From Branchiostoma floridae (Eukaryota > Chordata > Leptocardii > Amphioxiformes > Branchiostomatidae): DNA of 64,000 nucleotides. The notes beneath the pieces are model-generated. The model had not been told where the DNA came from, ran no database searches, and saw nothing but the letters and a program-made list of their open reading frames with translations. How positions within the stretch are numbered: position 1 is the first letter of the stretch; each line of letters begins with the position of its first letter. Positions 50,701-61,882 of the stretch are shown piece after piece. The translations under genes were made by a program, and so were the position numbers. The DNA lies in the NCBI RefSeq assembly GCF_000003815.2, contig NC_049983.1, positions 9,881,120 to 9,945,119 on the forward strand. Reading direction: 5' to 3'.

Positions 50701-53700
50701 TGAGTATGAGGCACTTCAAATGGTCAATAATTTTCCACCTTACCTTCAATAGGTCAAGGGAAAGAACCTTATCGGAGTGTGGCCGGGCACGAGGGCGGCG
50801 ACTAAGAATGACCGCCCGATCCTGATCGCTGCCCACTACGACTCGTACCTGGACACGCCGGGCGTGTGTGCTGACGGATCCGGCATGGCCGCCCTACTGG
50901 AGGCTATCCGCGTCATCACGGCCCGGACATGCATACAGTACAACTCCATCATCTTCGCCGCCTTCGACTTTGAGGAAAAAGATACGAGTAAGTAATTTTT
51001 ACTCACATGGGCTGCTATACAATTAGCTAATAAATGATAACGTCACATTTCCCAACCGGAGCCCGGTCGGACTGTTTGCGGAAACGAAAAACAGAAATTA
51101 TTTAATTTTTTTATTTTTATTTATTTGCCAATGATACAACTCATTACACGGATCTGCCTAGGCAGCTTTGGGCTGGTAGCGGCAGATCCACAGAGATACA
51201 GACGAACATATATCATCGGTTGACGTGATCGCACATGTTCGCACATGTTTATTAAGTCAAATCATACACAAATAATGCACAGGACTATTCTCTTTACGTC
51301 CTGTGTGTTGGGGTGTCTTTTATATCATACTTTTCATTCCTGAAATTTTTACCTATGCAGGTGTGATAAAAATGTAACGTTGTAGCATGTCTTCGCTATC
51401 AACAGAGATGAGTTTTCATAGCGATGTGTAGACCATACTAGCTCACAACTTGTGTCACGCAACGTTTTCTGATTTTACCGTGATCGTTTTCATAGCGACA
51501 CAAGGATCGGCCTGCCGAACCTTCGGCTGCGGTAGCCGTGCGTACGTCAGTGAAGTCCTGGTGAAGTACCTGAAGTTTGTGGGCATCAGCTCGGCTCAAT
51601 TCCAGGGCGCCTTCATCCTAGACTCCATCCTGAACTTCAACGACTCCGTGGAGAGCCAGAAACTCCCTCTCGGCGACTTTCAAAACGTGAGAACACTACT
51701 CGACGAATAATGCTAGTTCTCCTTTATTCATTGGGTAACCTATGTCCGTTATATTTGAAACACGGTATTGGGGGATATAACGCTGGTTCACCTTTATCCG
51801 ACAGTAACTTATATTCGTTGTTTGTAAGAAAAACGTATTTAAGGATATGAAGTCGACGGACGGTGGTTTCAAATCGGAACATTTTGATAATATTGCAAAT
51901 TTGAAACCACAGTCAGCAGACTTGATACTCCTAAATGTGCTGTTTTTAAAGACAACGGATAACGGTCACCCCACGGATAAAGGTGAACTAGCGTTATATC
52001 AAGTCGACTAATAAAGATGGTTTCAAGCTAAGTCCGTCCGTCGACTTGATATCCCGGACTACCATGCTCTTAAAGACAACGAATATAGGTTATCCAGCGG
52101 ATAAAGTTGAACTAGCGTAAGATATATGAACAGTATTAACAGTGGGTAACGAATGCAGTGTCCATCTGCGAATGTACTGTCAGCGACTCGGTACAAAAAG
52201 AAATGGCCAGTAATATTGTTTTTATGAGTCCAAGAAATGACGAGAAAAGGCTCAGAGATCCTGCTATGTAGGCTACCCTTTCCACTACTAACTCATCACT
52301 GCACAACCGTCGAGGGACAAAAATGGGATTTTATTTGACCCCTTTATATTCTATATTTGGAGTGTGATGCAAGATCTTAAAGTATGATTCAAAAGACAGC
52401 AAAACACACAAAAATATAAAACAATATTGTTTTAAATCTAAATTCATTGAACGAACTGTCTTGGTCACCTAGCGGTTGCCATCTCTATTGAAAAACAAAT
52501 TGGGAAGTGTATAATTATGGTATTTTCCATGCTCTCACGATGTATGCTTTTTCTACTTCAGGCACCAGGACTACAGGACGCCTATAACGCCATCACCGCA
52601 CACAACCGCAAAGGGGATTTCGTGACTCTTGTAGGACGAGACCACGACAGCCCTCTGTACCAAGAGTTTATGCGAAGCTGGAGTAATTTGCAACTCCTGC
52701 ATTATAAGGACCAAGTGAGTAAACAAAAGAATTATTAATTGATAAAATGCATATCAATTATAATCTATTCTTTGCATTTGTTTGTGTTTACTTTACTTTT
52801 TGGTATGGCGGCTTTGAAAAGGAACACCTGTCCCGCTATACCTTCCACTGCGTTTTAACATGTTGGACAATTTTGATAGATAAATAGATAAATGAAAAGA
52901 AATAAGAAACTATGAAAAACTAGAGTTCCTCCATTACACACCTTCGCCAAATAATCAAGGCTTGTTATGGAGAGTGCCTCTATTGAAAACTGTATGATCT
53001 CATTTATGCATTACTAAAAGACTATCTACAACTTATCGAGTTATGCTGTTGACATATATGCAGACCCACACCATATCCACTACACCATGGCACAACTGAA
53101 AACATAAATTTCTGGCGAAGGTATTATATCACTGATAGCAATTTCCCAGTATCATGGTAGTGATACAAAAGACCAGATCTCCATTTACCAATACATTGTA
53201 TATGAATGAAGACTTTTATTATACGTATATACTCACTAGTACAGGTCGCAACAAAATGATAGATCTAACAGTCTACAAAGTTAAGCTCTCTTTATATGTA
53301 TACATCCTACTACAAAATACTGTTCATCTTCTATTCAGATAACAATACCTACATATCAGTTGTTGCTCTTCACTTCCTTCAGTTGATGCGCATCCCCTTG
53401 AAACAAGTGCCACCCGTTGCTACACAGGAACACTACGAGTACTGGCCTGTCTACAGGGATCTGACTTACGGGGACCACTACAGCTTCTGGCAATACGACT
53501 CTGACCTCAGGGCCATCCACATCACTGATACCGGTTGGTACTTTAAAAGTTTGGAGTATTCCTAGATCGTAAAAGTGTTAAAACAGTGGCGGGGTCGCGT
53601 GGCGTAACAGCAAGAGGTCCCGGGTTCGAATCCTGCCATATGCATGTCACCAATACTGTACCCTTGGTCTTACAACAGGCACTTAACGACACTTTTTTTT

Positions 53701-56700
53701 TCATCTCAATCAGGTGAAAATAAGTACCTATCTAACCTAGAAGGCTCCATTTGATATCAGAAGACAATACATTTTGGTACTTGAGATTTAAGTTGTTTTT
53801 TTTAGATCATAAGATGGCCAACAGTGGTTAAAGGAAACGGAGAGAATGCCTATATATAGATGCAGGCAGAAGACCCAATAGAAACTCTACGTTTTTCTTA
53901 TTAATGCTTTAACTTTGGTTAACGAAAACTAAAGTATTAGTACCGTAGGTTGCTACTTGACCGGTGCACCATTCACTGATACAAGTTTGTTTCCGATAGT
54001 AAGAACTGTCCGTTGATTTTGATTTGATTTATTCGGCTGTATAATCATGAGAAATACAGCCAGGGCTACCCAACTAGCCTGAGGCTATTATCAAGGGCTA
54101 GCCCTGGTAACATTACAATATACGTTATACAATAGTATACAGTATACGTTATTAAAGCTAAAATGTAAGATATATATTAGATAATGTTCTAAAATAGTAC
54201 AATCCACGACAAATTGAGCTTCATCTTCTACTGTGTTCAAGTTAGGTACAAAATCAATTAACAAATCTAACAAAACAAGTGTTTCTAAACAGAACTATGC
54301 TATTTTTATTTCAAACATCCCGCCAGGCCCACTGAGAGGATACATGCAGGAGTGTTACCACAAGGCCTGCGACAACACTGACCACCTGAACCAGCAGAAC
54401 ATGTTGTTCCTGAAGAAGGTGACAGACGCAACGATCGATGCCGCCATGACGCTGGCTGTTTTTCCTGAAACTTGCAAAGGTACAATGTAGTTATAATCAT
54501 CATTATCATCCTCTTAATCTTCATTATAATCACTGCAGTAAGCATGTACTTGATATGCTGGCCGTTATTGTTATCTGTTCTGCTCTGTTGTCCCCATGCT
54601 CGGCAAAGTAATGGTATATTCGTTAGCTGAACTGTGAATCCTTACTCTTGTATCATGTGATTCTAAAGGCGGAGTGATTCAAATTTCTTTGCAGAGTTAT
54701 GCAAGTGATCTAGGTAACAATTAGTGTGGCTGGTGAGAATGCTGTAAAATTGTACACAAAGGTAGTGGTTATATGCCTCATTAGAAAAGAAGTGCGGATG
54801 CTTTTGTCGTCTATCTCTCTGTGTCGCCGTCCACCAATAACCCATCTCCATCTGCAGTTCTGTTCCCAGTTAATGTAGATTTATTCTTCACCTTCTCTGA
54901 TAGACAATATAGTATACATGGTAATTATGTTATCAGCAAAAAGATAAAGACTACCTTTGGTGAAGAGGTTCATCAGTCACGTATGCATACAGTTACTACA
55001 ATTTTCTTCAATCAATGACTGTTTTGTCAAGATACAGTACATACATCCCAAATTTTCGATGTCTTCCAGCACATAGTCTCGTGTTCTCTCGCGAGAATTG
55101 AGGCTAGGTCATTCCCCGTGACAAAGATGTGCTGGTAGACATCGAAAATTTGGGAGGTATGTACTGTACCTTTACAAAACAGTCATTGATTGAAGAAAAT
55201 TGTTGTAACACAAAGACTATCTTTGTCCTTCATGATTTTAAGACAAAATGTGTTTGTTTGCCCCATGTACTTGGGTACAGATCCATGGGAAAATTCCCCC
55301 GAGATGCTGAAGAGCGGGATATACCTTCAAGGGAAGGTGTGGGGCGATAACAAAAATCGTCATGGATTCACTCTCCACCTGAAGGAGTTCAAACGAAACG
55401 GTGCCGTGGTGGCCACGATCAAGAACGGTACAGTGGAACTGGACCTGGATGGTACGGTCATTACATTTTTAGACATGCGTCTTTAGCTTGTCCCTTGGAA
55501 TACAACCCACGCGTAATGTCAATTGTGTACCAAAAAGCTAGAAAAGACAAGAACTTAAACTTTCCGGAACGACACAATGAGCCCATTCCAATTTGCGACG
55601 GGGCAGATTTTCAGTGAAATTACGATCGTGCGATCTAAAAATTTCGGTCGGAGTTTGCTTGAAACGTGACGCTGAGTTTTTGGCGATATTTAGCTTTGTT
55701 AATGGAGATTGTATGAAATGATAAAAGCTTCTCACATTATCTTAAAGCTTGTGTGTATTTTGACCAAAATAAGCAATGTCAATAAAAAGATATCGTTTGA
55801 TGCGCAACTTTAGGTCGCTACAACGCCGACAGCAAGAAGCTGATTCTCCGTATGGCCCAACCCAGCAACACCGCCGCCCTGCCAGTCAAGTACGACCCCG
55901 TGTACCTGATGAAGTGGACCATGACGGGCGAGGTAATAGATCTAGTTTATCATGTCAATGACCATAAGAGTTGTACGTAGGTTGGGAACAAGTCAGGAGC
56001 AAAAGCACACTACGGGCACTTAGCCTCCTTCACCGGCCTCTCTGGGGGCCTTGGCGTAAGTTGCTGTTGGGGGGGGGGGGGGGTCGATTCCTGGATTTNN
56101 NNNNNNNNNNNNNNNNNNNNNNNNNNNNNNNNNNNNNNNNNNNNNNNNNNNNNNNNNNNNNNNNNNNNNNNNNNNNNNNNNNNNNNNNNNNNNNNNNNCG
56201 GGACAGGAATATATACCGGGAAGCCTGTACTGGCTAATGGGATATTTTCCTTTCCCGGCGTATTCCCGGTTTAAAATCGCGAATCGACCCCCCACCCACA
56301 CCCCCACCCCACCCCACAACAATAACTTATGCCAAGGCCCTCAGAGAGGCCGGTGAATGAGGCTAACGGGCACTGCTGTCATACTCCAAACTACCAGTCA
56401 ACCTGTCCTCGACCCATTCCAGACCTCCTGTCAACAGCCGAATATTTTAGCCGACCACCGCCGACCAACTTTACTGTCAGCCACAGCCGACCTTGCTTAC
56501 ACATGACTTTTAACCATGGCTGGATGGGTGAAGGTTGTCAGGAGGCCATGGTCGGCTGTGTGCAAAAAAAAAATAACTTGAGACATGATGAGGTTGATTT
56601 GAATCAACTGATGACCAGATACCTCTTGGCAATCAAGTTGCTTTCAAAGAGGAATCTGGTCATCAGTTGATTCATGTACATGTCAGTAATTTGGTAACAC

Positions 56701-58039
56701 AACTTCGAATTCTTCCTGTGTCCCTCCAGTTAGTTGGGTTCGCAGGAGGCATTCTGTACTACGGTTTTCTGGCCGGACCGAACAATGACCCTGAAGAGTT
56801 CAGCATCACCTATTCTGAAGGTAGGTGATGAAATATCTTTTTAGTTCTCATTAGATGTGTATTTGTTGGTGTTAAATATGCAAAAATCAGAATATTTGCA
56901 TCATATATGTATGTATATTTGTATCCATGCGTGTGGTGCATGGATGTACTAGTATGTATGTTTTTGAGTTGCAGTGACATTTCCTGTCCGCCATGCTATT
57001 GACAGGATGTTCCTGTCTATAGTGCCAAAAAGTCTTACAAGTATTACAAAAAATCAGTGTTAAGTTCAATCGATTCAATAGTTGATTTACCTTGCCTAGG
57101 ACTGCCAATAATTCTTATTGTTGTATCCTCTAACAAGACCCTGCTCAGTGTTAGGGATATTAAAGGGGTTAAGGTTAGGGTTGATAGGATCATTGAAATC
57201 CTGTCAATAGTACAACAATTCTTATTGACATGAATACCCTGTCAATCATCTCAGTCTTTCCTGTCGAGTAGCTTTATTTTTCATACCAACTGCTATAAAG
57301 TGTACATAAAGGAGTTTGATGACAATCTTTAACACGCCTTCTGTTCGAAATCTTTTCTTTCTCGTAGACCCGTCAGTTGGACCTAACCAGGCAAATGTAG
57401 TCCTAGGTGTGCTGCTGCTGATAGCTATAATCGCCATCATTGCATTCATTGCGTACATCGTGTACATAAGGTAAGTATCAATCATTATTGTATAATAATT
57501 AACGTTACATATTTTCTGCACTGTAAGCCAATTAATGTGTAGAATACTTAGTTTTTTTACATTTTACTCATGAAAAAACATAAAGATGCAGATAAAGAAA
57601 CTAAGACGTCTTCATGTCTTACAAAAAGGTCATGAATTTTTAGTCAGATTAGTAATGGTTCATGTGATCATGGCGCCAAAATGTTTGATGTAACATTCTC
57701 CGCTTTCAGTCTTCATGTAAACATACGTGAACCGTACCATTCCAAGGTTTATACTAGGCAAATGCGGTACTTATTTCGATCAGACATAAACTTGTATCTA
57801 GCAAGTAGGCTTTAGTGAATCTGCTGGGATTGAGCTGCANNNNNNNNNNNNNNNNNNNNNNNNNNNNNNNNNNNNNNNNNNNNNNNNNNNNNNNNNNNNN
57901 NNNNNNNNNNNNNNNNNNNNNNNNNNNNNNNNNNNNNNNATTTAAAAAAAGAAATGTGTTTTTTCGTCTTACTCTTAGCAGCCACAATGCTTTTGGTCAA
58001 CCGATAATTTAGTTTTTATCATTTCTCTTTAGGATGTAA
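44743..58039 (+). CDS. Membrane-anchored M28 metallopeptidase, copy 2, split by a transposon
   Basis: Exons: 44743-44794, 46906-46985 plus 50076-50180 (one exon split by a transposon), 50753-50987, 51496-51686, 52562-52714, 53383-53533, 54327-54479, 55281-55451, 55814-55932, 56730-56820, 57368-57470, 58033-58039. The number and phase of introns equal copy 1. Without the insert the frame would be 536 codons with no other defect. Catalytic set, counted without the insert: H107, D120, E153 and E154 (FDFEE complete), Asp in FILDS, His in GDHYSFW. It starts with a signal peptide (MDLNKRLAVVFLLVAMVG) and ends with a membrane helix (VVLGVLLLIAIIAIIAFIAY) followed by a very short tail, the last exon adding only Arg-Met-stop. 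AATAAA at 58057-58062 closely follows. As read in this assembly the insert puts an in-frame TAG after NRNHHH, so the allele is broken unless the insert is spliced out. Confidence 0.88.
45690..45840. repeat. Short tandem duplication, ~95-bp unit
   Basis: Two copies sharing gaattaatgagatagcgcccctataactc and aaattaataagttaagacccctctaactc, each ending in attttTCACyag. Intronic in peptidase copy 2. Confidence 0.6.
46148..46321. mobile_element. Intact MITE with ~30-bp TIRs
   Basis: The left end tagcctgggtaccatccgg and right end ccggatggtacctaggcta-like (ctggatggtacctaggcta) are inverted, extending inward through tagtagttcgctc and gagcaaacta. About 174 bp, no coding capacity. A broken relative is at 17991-18371. 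Confidence 0.88.
47771..47856. repeat. Inverted repeat inside the CACTA element
   Basis: The arms are caagattaccaacaatgcac and gtgcattgttggtaatcttg, with a loop that itself duplicates ctccagtgga. A strong hairpin is predicted. Confidence 0.85.
47928..48972 (+). other. Gene-like unit carried in the CACTA element
   Basis: Two CCAAT motifs (near 47929 and 47939) and a TATA-like ttaaaaataaag (about 47964) precede a GC-richer block ending in a donor (GGCGAG|gtatgt, 48239/48240). An acceptor follows a pyrimidine tract (ttctctttttcag, 48873). Reading across that junction stays open from just after 48170 to a TAG near 48975, but there is no convincing ATG and I recognise no domain. It could be a captured host fragment, a relic of the element's own gene, or chance. 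Confidence 0.35.
49585..49915. repeat. Right subterminal tandem repeats of the CACTA element
   Basis: About four to five units of roughly 75-85 bp sharing aaaacgacttcgcatccg, ttttgggatt and ccaggtattcaaagaaatcc. Their location next to the terminus fits transposase-binding subterminal repeats of CACTA elements. Confidence 0.85.
51709..52125. mobile_element. MITE cluster, ACTAGTTCACC TIR family, nested copies
   Basis: Termini gctagttctcctttattc, ggttcacctttatccgac and, inverted, cggataaaggtgaactagc and cggataaagttgaactagcg occur repeatedly, with internal tcaagtcgac motifs. One copy appears inserted in another. Same family as 21788-22012. Intronic in peptidase copy 2. Confidence 0.8.
52330..52490. 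mobile_element. Decayed MITE core (GGTATCTCA family)
   Basis: The internal segment aaagtatgattcaaaagaca and gcaaaacacacaaaaatat resembles the core of the copies at 7650-7860 and 42070-42325. The terminal repeats are degraded. Confidence 0.5.
53586..53720 (+). mobile_element. tRNA-derived SINE
   Basis: A pol III A-box-like gcgtggcgtaacagc and a B box cgggttcgaatcc lie at tRNA spacing but do not fold into a full tRNA. They are followed by the SINE-type tail gtacccttggtcttacaaca and a T run. Intronic in peptidase copy 2. Confidence 0.7.
54970..55230. repeat. Long inverted repeat, arms ~90 bp
   Basis: The left arm includes ttcttcaatcaatgactgtt and catcccaaattttcgatgtc; the right arm has gacatcgaaaatttgggagg and aacagtcattgattgaagaa. 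The loop near 55085-55120 is small. A foldback element upstream of peptidase copy 2 exon 8. Confidence 0.9.
56020..56370. repeat. Foldback element around an assembly gap
   Basis: The arms agcctccttcaccggcctct and agaggccggtgaatgaggct extend inward through gggccttggcgtaagttgct and its complement to a poly-G/poly-C run. The N gap at 56099-56198 sits between the arms. Confidence 0.88.
56099..56198. other. Assembly gap (100 N)
   Basis: A run of exactly 100 N, the placeholder size for an unknown gap, inside the foldback element. It is intronic, so no peptidase exon appears to be lost. Confidence 0.95.
56600..56674. repeat. Hairpin with ~28-bp arms
   Basis: tgaatcaactgatgaccaga and tctggtcatcagttgattca pair around a loop of about 17 bases, with a cctctt/aaagagg extension. 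The size is like a microRNA precursor, but it also fits a small MITE. Intronic, 56 bp upstream of exon 10 of peptidase copy 2. Confidence 0.75.
57840..57939. other. Assembly gap (100 N)
   Basis: Run of exactly 100 N between the membrane-helix exon (ends 57470) and the last exon (58033) of peptidase copy 2. An extra tail exon could be hidden here. Confidence 0.95.
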
Positions 58040-58056
58040 TTCATGTACGGTACTGA

Positions 58057-58062
58057 AATAAA
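58057..58062 (+). terminator. Polyadenylation signal of peptidase copy 2
   Basis: AATAAA 17 bp after the TAA at 58037-58039, followed by GT-rich sequence (ggtgttgg, gtggttgtg) typical of a downstream element. It supports the very short last coding exon. Confidence 0.65.
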
Positions 58063-58193
58063 GGTGTTGGCTTTATTGCGTGGTTGTGTATCCATTCACT
58101 AGCATCACTGGTCCATTTAATGTAACAGAGCACAGTTTTCAGTTTTGGGGATGACAGGCTTCGAAGCAATAAAAATATAGTACTGAAGAAATA

Positions 58194-58256
58194 AAAAAAA
58201 CAATGTGTTTGATTTTAGGGTATAACTTATACCTAAAATCAAACACATTGTTTTTA
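58194..58256. repeat. Palindrome, ~28-bp arms
   Basis: aacaatgtgtttgattttag and ctaaaatcaaacacattgtt pair around a loop of about eight bases (aacttat). It lies 155 bp downstream of peptidase copy 2. Confidence 0.88.
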
Positions 58257-59240
58257 ATATAAGTATGCATAAAGACGTACGGATACTAGCCGGAAACATG
58301 TAGTCAGTTTTGGCTTAGTTGTATTGAACGGCTGTGTAATTGACTAAAAACCGAAGGGGTTTGTCTTTCAGTTTTGTCAACATAATCTTTATTCATATTT
58401 CTACAACAACGACAACAAGAGCAATATTAGACAGCAAAACAACATAAACCAGAGAGTAACAATTTGATACTTTGCAACTATTATTTCTCTGATATGTTTA
58501 TCCAAACTCAGCCTCGTCATAACTTGAGCATTGGTACTGGTAAGCTAAGGTTTTATACGACACCATAGTATGTGTGCACATACTATGGAAAAATACTTAT
58601 AATTAGATAAATTTGATCTACACTCGGCAATCAGCAAAATTTGAATTAGTGCCCACCCTCTTGAAATTGAGAGAGGGCGGTACAAGAAGCTACCTGTGTG
58701 TGAGAGAACATGCAAACAATGCACGTCAAACGTGGTGGAAGACGAAACACATTTTATGTCAAACTAATCTTTCTACAATCACGAAAGGATAGAGCTGTTT
58801 GAAGAGGCCACCAAATTCCACCCAAACTTCTTTACATTCACTGACAAAAAGAATTAATTCTCCTTCTAACATCACAAAGCCCACACATAATAATAAACGT
58901 GGGATCTTTCGTCTTCCACTGTCTCCGAAAAAGAAATCGAACCCAATAACCCAGGCTCTAGAGTTAGCTTTTACTAGTTTTAGACTAGAGTAGACACTTG
59001 TGATAATGTTTTTACACTGTTTGAGTTTCTCATGTTAACTGCAATTAGCCCACGGGCAAAAATTTGCAGTAAACTATATCTATTTGTTGTATAGATCCCC
59101 ACTGACGACCTCAATTTGCCTTGCCATAGCATTTATCCTAGATTTAGCCCCGCCTATTGTAAGCTCCTCGCTAGTGAGCCCCTGGCTAGCTGCAAAGAGA
59201 GAGTAATCGGCCCACCCAATAACGATAACAACAATAGCGG

Positions 59241-60695
59241 TCACAGTGCAGTTGTTGCGGTGTTGGTATTCTTATACACAACGCTGAAATCTGGACCTTT
59301 GGAAGTCTTGTTTTTCCTCTTACGCCAGACTGCCGCAATGGTGACAACAATGAGGAGTGTGCCGGCTATGGAACCACAGACAGCACCAATGAGTACAGGT
59401 AGGGAGAAGACGATCGCTGTCATTGATGGCCTCAAACCAGTCGTGGGTAGGTCTACAATCAGGGTGGCAAACGTGGAGCCGACTGGATTTTCTGCAGTAC
59501 AGACGTACAGACCAGCATCTGCTGCTGTTGTATTTCTCACAGTGATCGTACCATTCACATCCACAGTCACCCTCCCACCTGACTCAACAGTAGCATTGAG
59601 TCCTGATGGGAGGGTAACTGTGATATCTGGTGTAGGGATTCCTGAAGCTTCACAGACTAAACTGAGAGTCTCTCCTTGTACCAATAACATGTTATCATCT
59701 CTTCCAAACTTTTCAATTGTTGGTTGTTCACAACCGGACATCAGATTCTCGGGATTTATATCTTTAAGCATCTGTCCATAGAGTTGGTCAGGTTGGGAAC
59801 AATTTACCTGGTATTCAAATGAATAAATTCCCGTCATCTTTAACCTAAAGTCAAACATCCTACAGTCACACTGCCAGGGGTTGTCCTGAATTCTCACAAG
59901 GAAGATCGACGAAAGTATGTCATACGCTACAGATGGAAGGGTCGTCATTTGGTTATTGTCAAGGTATAGAGTACCGATTGTTTGTATTTTTGACAAACCT
60001 TCAAATGGAAACGATGTGATGTTATTGTTGGACAATTGGAGGGAATCCAGCTGCAGTAGATTTCCCAGTAAATTTGAAGGGATGGTCGCAATGTGGTTGT
60101 GATTCAGGTACAAGGATTTGAGATGTGGTGTTGGATCGAAAGTCCCAGGCTGAATATTAGAGATGCCATTATCATACAGATAAAGGGTCTGCAAGTTTCC
60201 CAGCCCTGTAAACATGTCAGATCTGAGATGTGTTAACTTGTTGCTCTGCAGGGACAAGCTTATAAGTCGAGGTGTCGGACTAAAAGTGCCAGCCTGAATA
60301 TCACTGATATCATTAGAGAAAAGAATCAGGCTCCGCAAGTTTCCCAACCCTGTGAACATGTCAGCTCTAAGTATTGCTACTCGGTTATCATTAAACCACA
60401 TTATGGTCACATTTGATAAGTAATAGAATGCTTGGCTATTGATGGTAGATATGCTATTTCTATCGAGATATAAATCTTCTAAGCTTCTATATCGTGAGAA
60501 ATCAGACTGACTTAAAGTTGTCAACAGATTAATTCCCAGGTCCAAGTTCGTGATGTTTGTCGGCAGGTCCTGTGGAACGCTGGTGAGGCTCTGGTTGTAG
60601 CAGTTACATAACGTGGATGAACAGCTACAGGATTCCGCCGTTCCCAGCAGCTTCAGAAGGACCAGGAGAAACACCAGCAACAGTTTCTCACTCAT
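59241..60695 (-). CDS. LRR-Ig single-pass transmembrane receptor, intronless
   Basis: A single open frame of 484 residues from MSEKLLL (an upstream in-frame Met at 60734 would add 13 residues and spoil the signal peptide). Domain order: signal peptide (MSEKLLLVFLLVLLKLLG), Cys-rich LRR N-cap (CSCSSTLCNC), about eight LRRs with the LxxLxLxxNxI pattern, LRR C-cap (NPWQCDCRMF), one I-set Ig domain (CEASGIPTPD to DAGLYVCTAENP), a membrane helix (VLIGAVCGSIAGTLLIVV) and a 27-residue basic tail with SVVYKNT, a possible phosphotyrosine site. Several N-glycosylation sites are visible. It resembles the large lancelet LRR-Ig family and vertebrate LRIG/LINGO/AMIGO-type proteins; orthology is not assigned. 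It is probably an adhesion or pattern-recognition receptor. It lies between the peptidase array and its possible third member, in opposite orientation. Confidence 0.93.
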   Translation of the reverse strand: MSEKLLLVFLLVLLKLLGTAESCSCSSTLCNCYNQSLTSVPQDLPTNITNLDLGINLLTTLSQSDFSRYRSLEDLYLDRNSISTINSQAFYYLSNVTIMWFNDNRVAILRADMFTGLGNLRSLILFSNDISDIQAGTFSPTPRLISLSLQSNKLTHLRSDMFTGLGNLQTLYLYDNGISNIQPGTFDPTPHLKSLYLNHNHIATIPSNLLGNLLQLDSLQLSNNNITSFPFEGLSKIQTIGTLYLDNNQMTTLPSVAYDILSSIFLVRIQDNPWQCDCRMFDFRLKMTGIYSFEYQVNCSQPDQLYGQMLKDINPENLMSGCEQPTIEKFGRDDNMLLVQGETLSLVCEASGIPTPDITVTLPSGLNATVESGGRVTVDVNGTITVRNTTAADAGLYVCTAENPVGSTFATLIVDLPTTGLRPSMTAIVFSLPVLIGAVCGSIAGTLLIVVTIAAVWRKRKNKTSKGPDFSVVYKNTNTATTAL

Positions 60696-60749
60696 GATGC
60701 ATTCCCTGTGTCGGCACAAGGGTACGAGGTACAAGGATTATCAATATTA

Positions 60750-61085
60750 TTACCTCCATGAAATGTCATGGAGGTTATATTTTCACTAGCGTTTGTCTGT
60801 CTGTCTGCCTGTGAACAAGATAACTCAAGAACGGCTGAATGGATTGGTTTCATACTTGGTGTGTTGGTGGGGTGTGACAAAAGCTGTAAATGATTCGATT
60901 TGGGACCCCCTGGAAGCTTTTCTTGGTACTGCAGCGCAACTTCCGGCTTTGCTATCTCGTGCTCTGAACAATCTATGGTCACGAATTTTGAGTATTAGAT
61001 AGCTCTTGTGCTCAGGAATAAGTGACATAAGTCTTGGCCCCCTAGCAACTAGGGCACATTCTTGGAGCTCAGGCACCCCCCTTTT
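60750..61085. repeat. Probable interspersed repeat upstream of the LRR-Ig gene
   Basis: Begins with the palindrome acctccatgaaatgtcatggaggt, then (GTCT)n and the phrase ataactcaagaacggctgaa. It has the feel of a dispersed non-coding element. No second copy is in the window, so this is from composition and structure only. Confidence 0.4.
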
Positions 61086-61723
61086 ATGTTCTAATTCTAC
61101 TAAATCTCAACTGGAACTTGATTAACTAATACTATCATAGGTTAAGTAGGGAATGAAGTACATTTTACTGTGGATTGTCCTTTGTATGTTAGCGATAGGA
61201 GCATTCTATTTATGTGTTAAGTAAATATCCCCACTTCAGATACGTGAATAGTAAAGAGAAATTTATATTTATGTCAGCTTTAGATAAACCAACTCTAACC
61301 AACCATACAGCTAGCTACATTTATGCAATTACCAAGAAGCGAGAGGAAGTCAAATGTCCTAGAATAGATTAGACGCATATCTGCATAATATATTTATAGA
61401 TGTGTATGATTGTTTCCATTGTTACATATATATGATTGTTACCATATGGCCAGTGGGGCAAACATGTGCAATAAAATGCTGCGTGTCGAACTAACCTTAA
61501 TACCGATGAAGAGAAGACCGACAACTGTCAGGAACAGAGCGACTGCCTTTTATATGTTACCAGTCAAATCTGGAAAAAACGGGACCACATCGTGTCCAGG
61601 ACCAAAGACACATAAATATCGATCCTGACCTTCGGGTCTACAACATACACACGAATCAAATATCATCGCAGTCCATTCGGAGATATTACGCTGGATACGC
61701 ATGCTTCCTGGAGGTAATAATTG

Positions 61724-61882
61724 AACAACAAGCTATTCTAAAGAGCGAATGGTGTGTTTTGATCAAGTATTGCTTGCAAGTATTGCTTATCTATACGATC
61801 TGTGCATGCACATGCCTTCTATACAAGCTATTCTAAAGAGCGAATGGTGTGTTTTGATCAAGTATTGCTTGTATCATTGCTT
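61724..61882. repeat. Tandem duplication, ~50 bp twice
   Basis: acaagctattctaaagagcg followed by aatggtgtgttttgatcaag occurs at about 61729 and again at about 61824, almost identical, suggesting a recent event. Confidence 0.85.

Larger units (their letters stand above)
58040..59240. other. Intergenic region, facing 3' ends
   Basis: Holds the 3' ends of peptidase copy 2 (plus strand) and the LRR-Ig gene (minus strand) and the palindrome at 58194. I see no exon. Confidence 0.6.

Noticed and set aside
53586-53640. Possible tRNA gene
   Set aside because: A and B boxes are present but the stems do not pair and a SINE-type tail follows.
59116-59781. 221-residue plus-strand frame
   Set aside because: Shadow of the LRR-Ig gene on the opposite strand.
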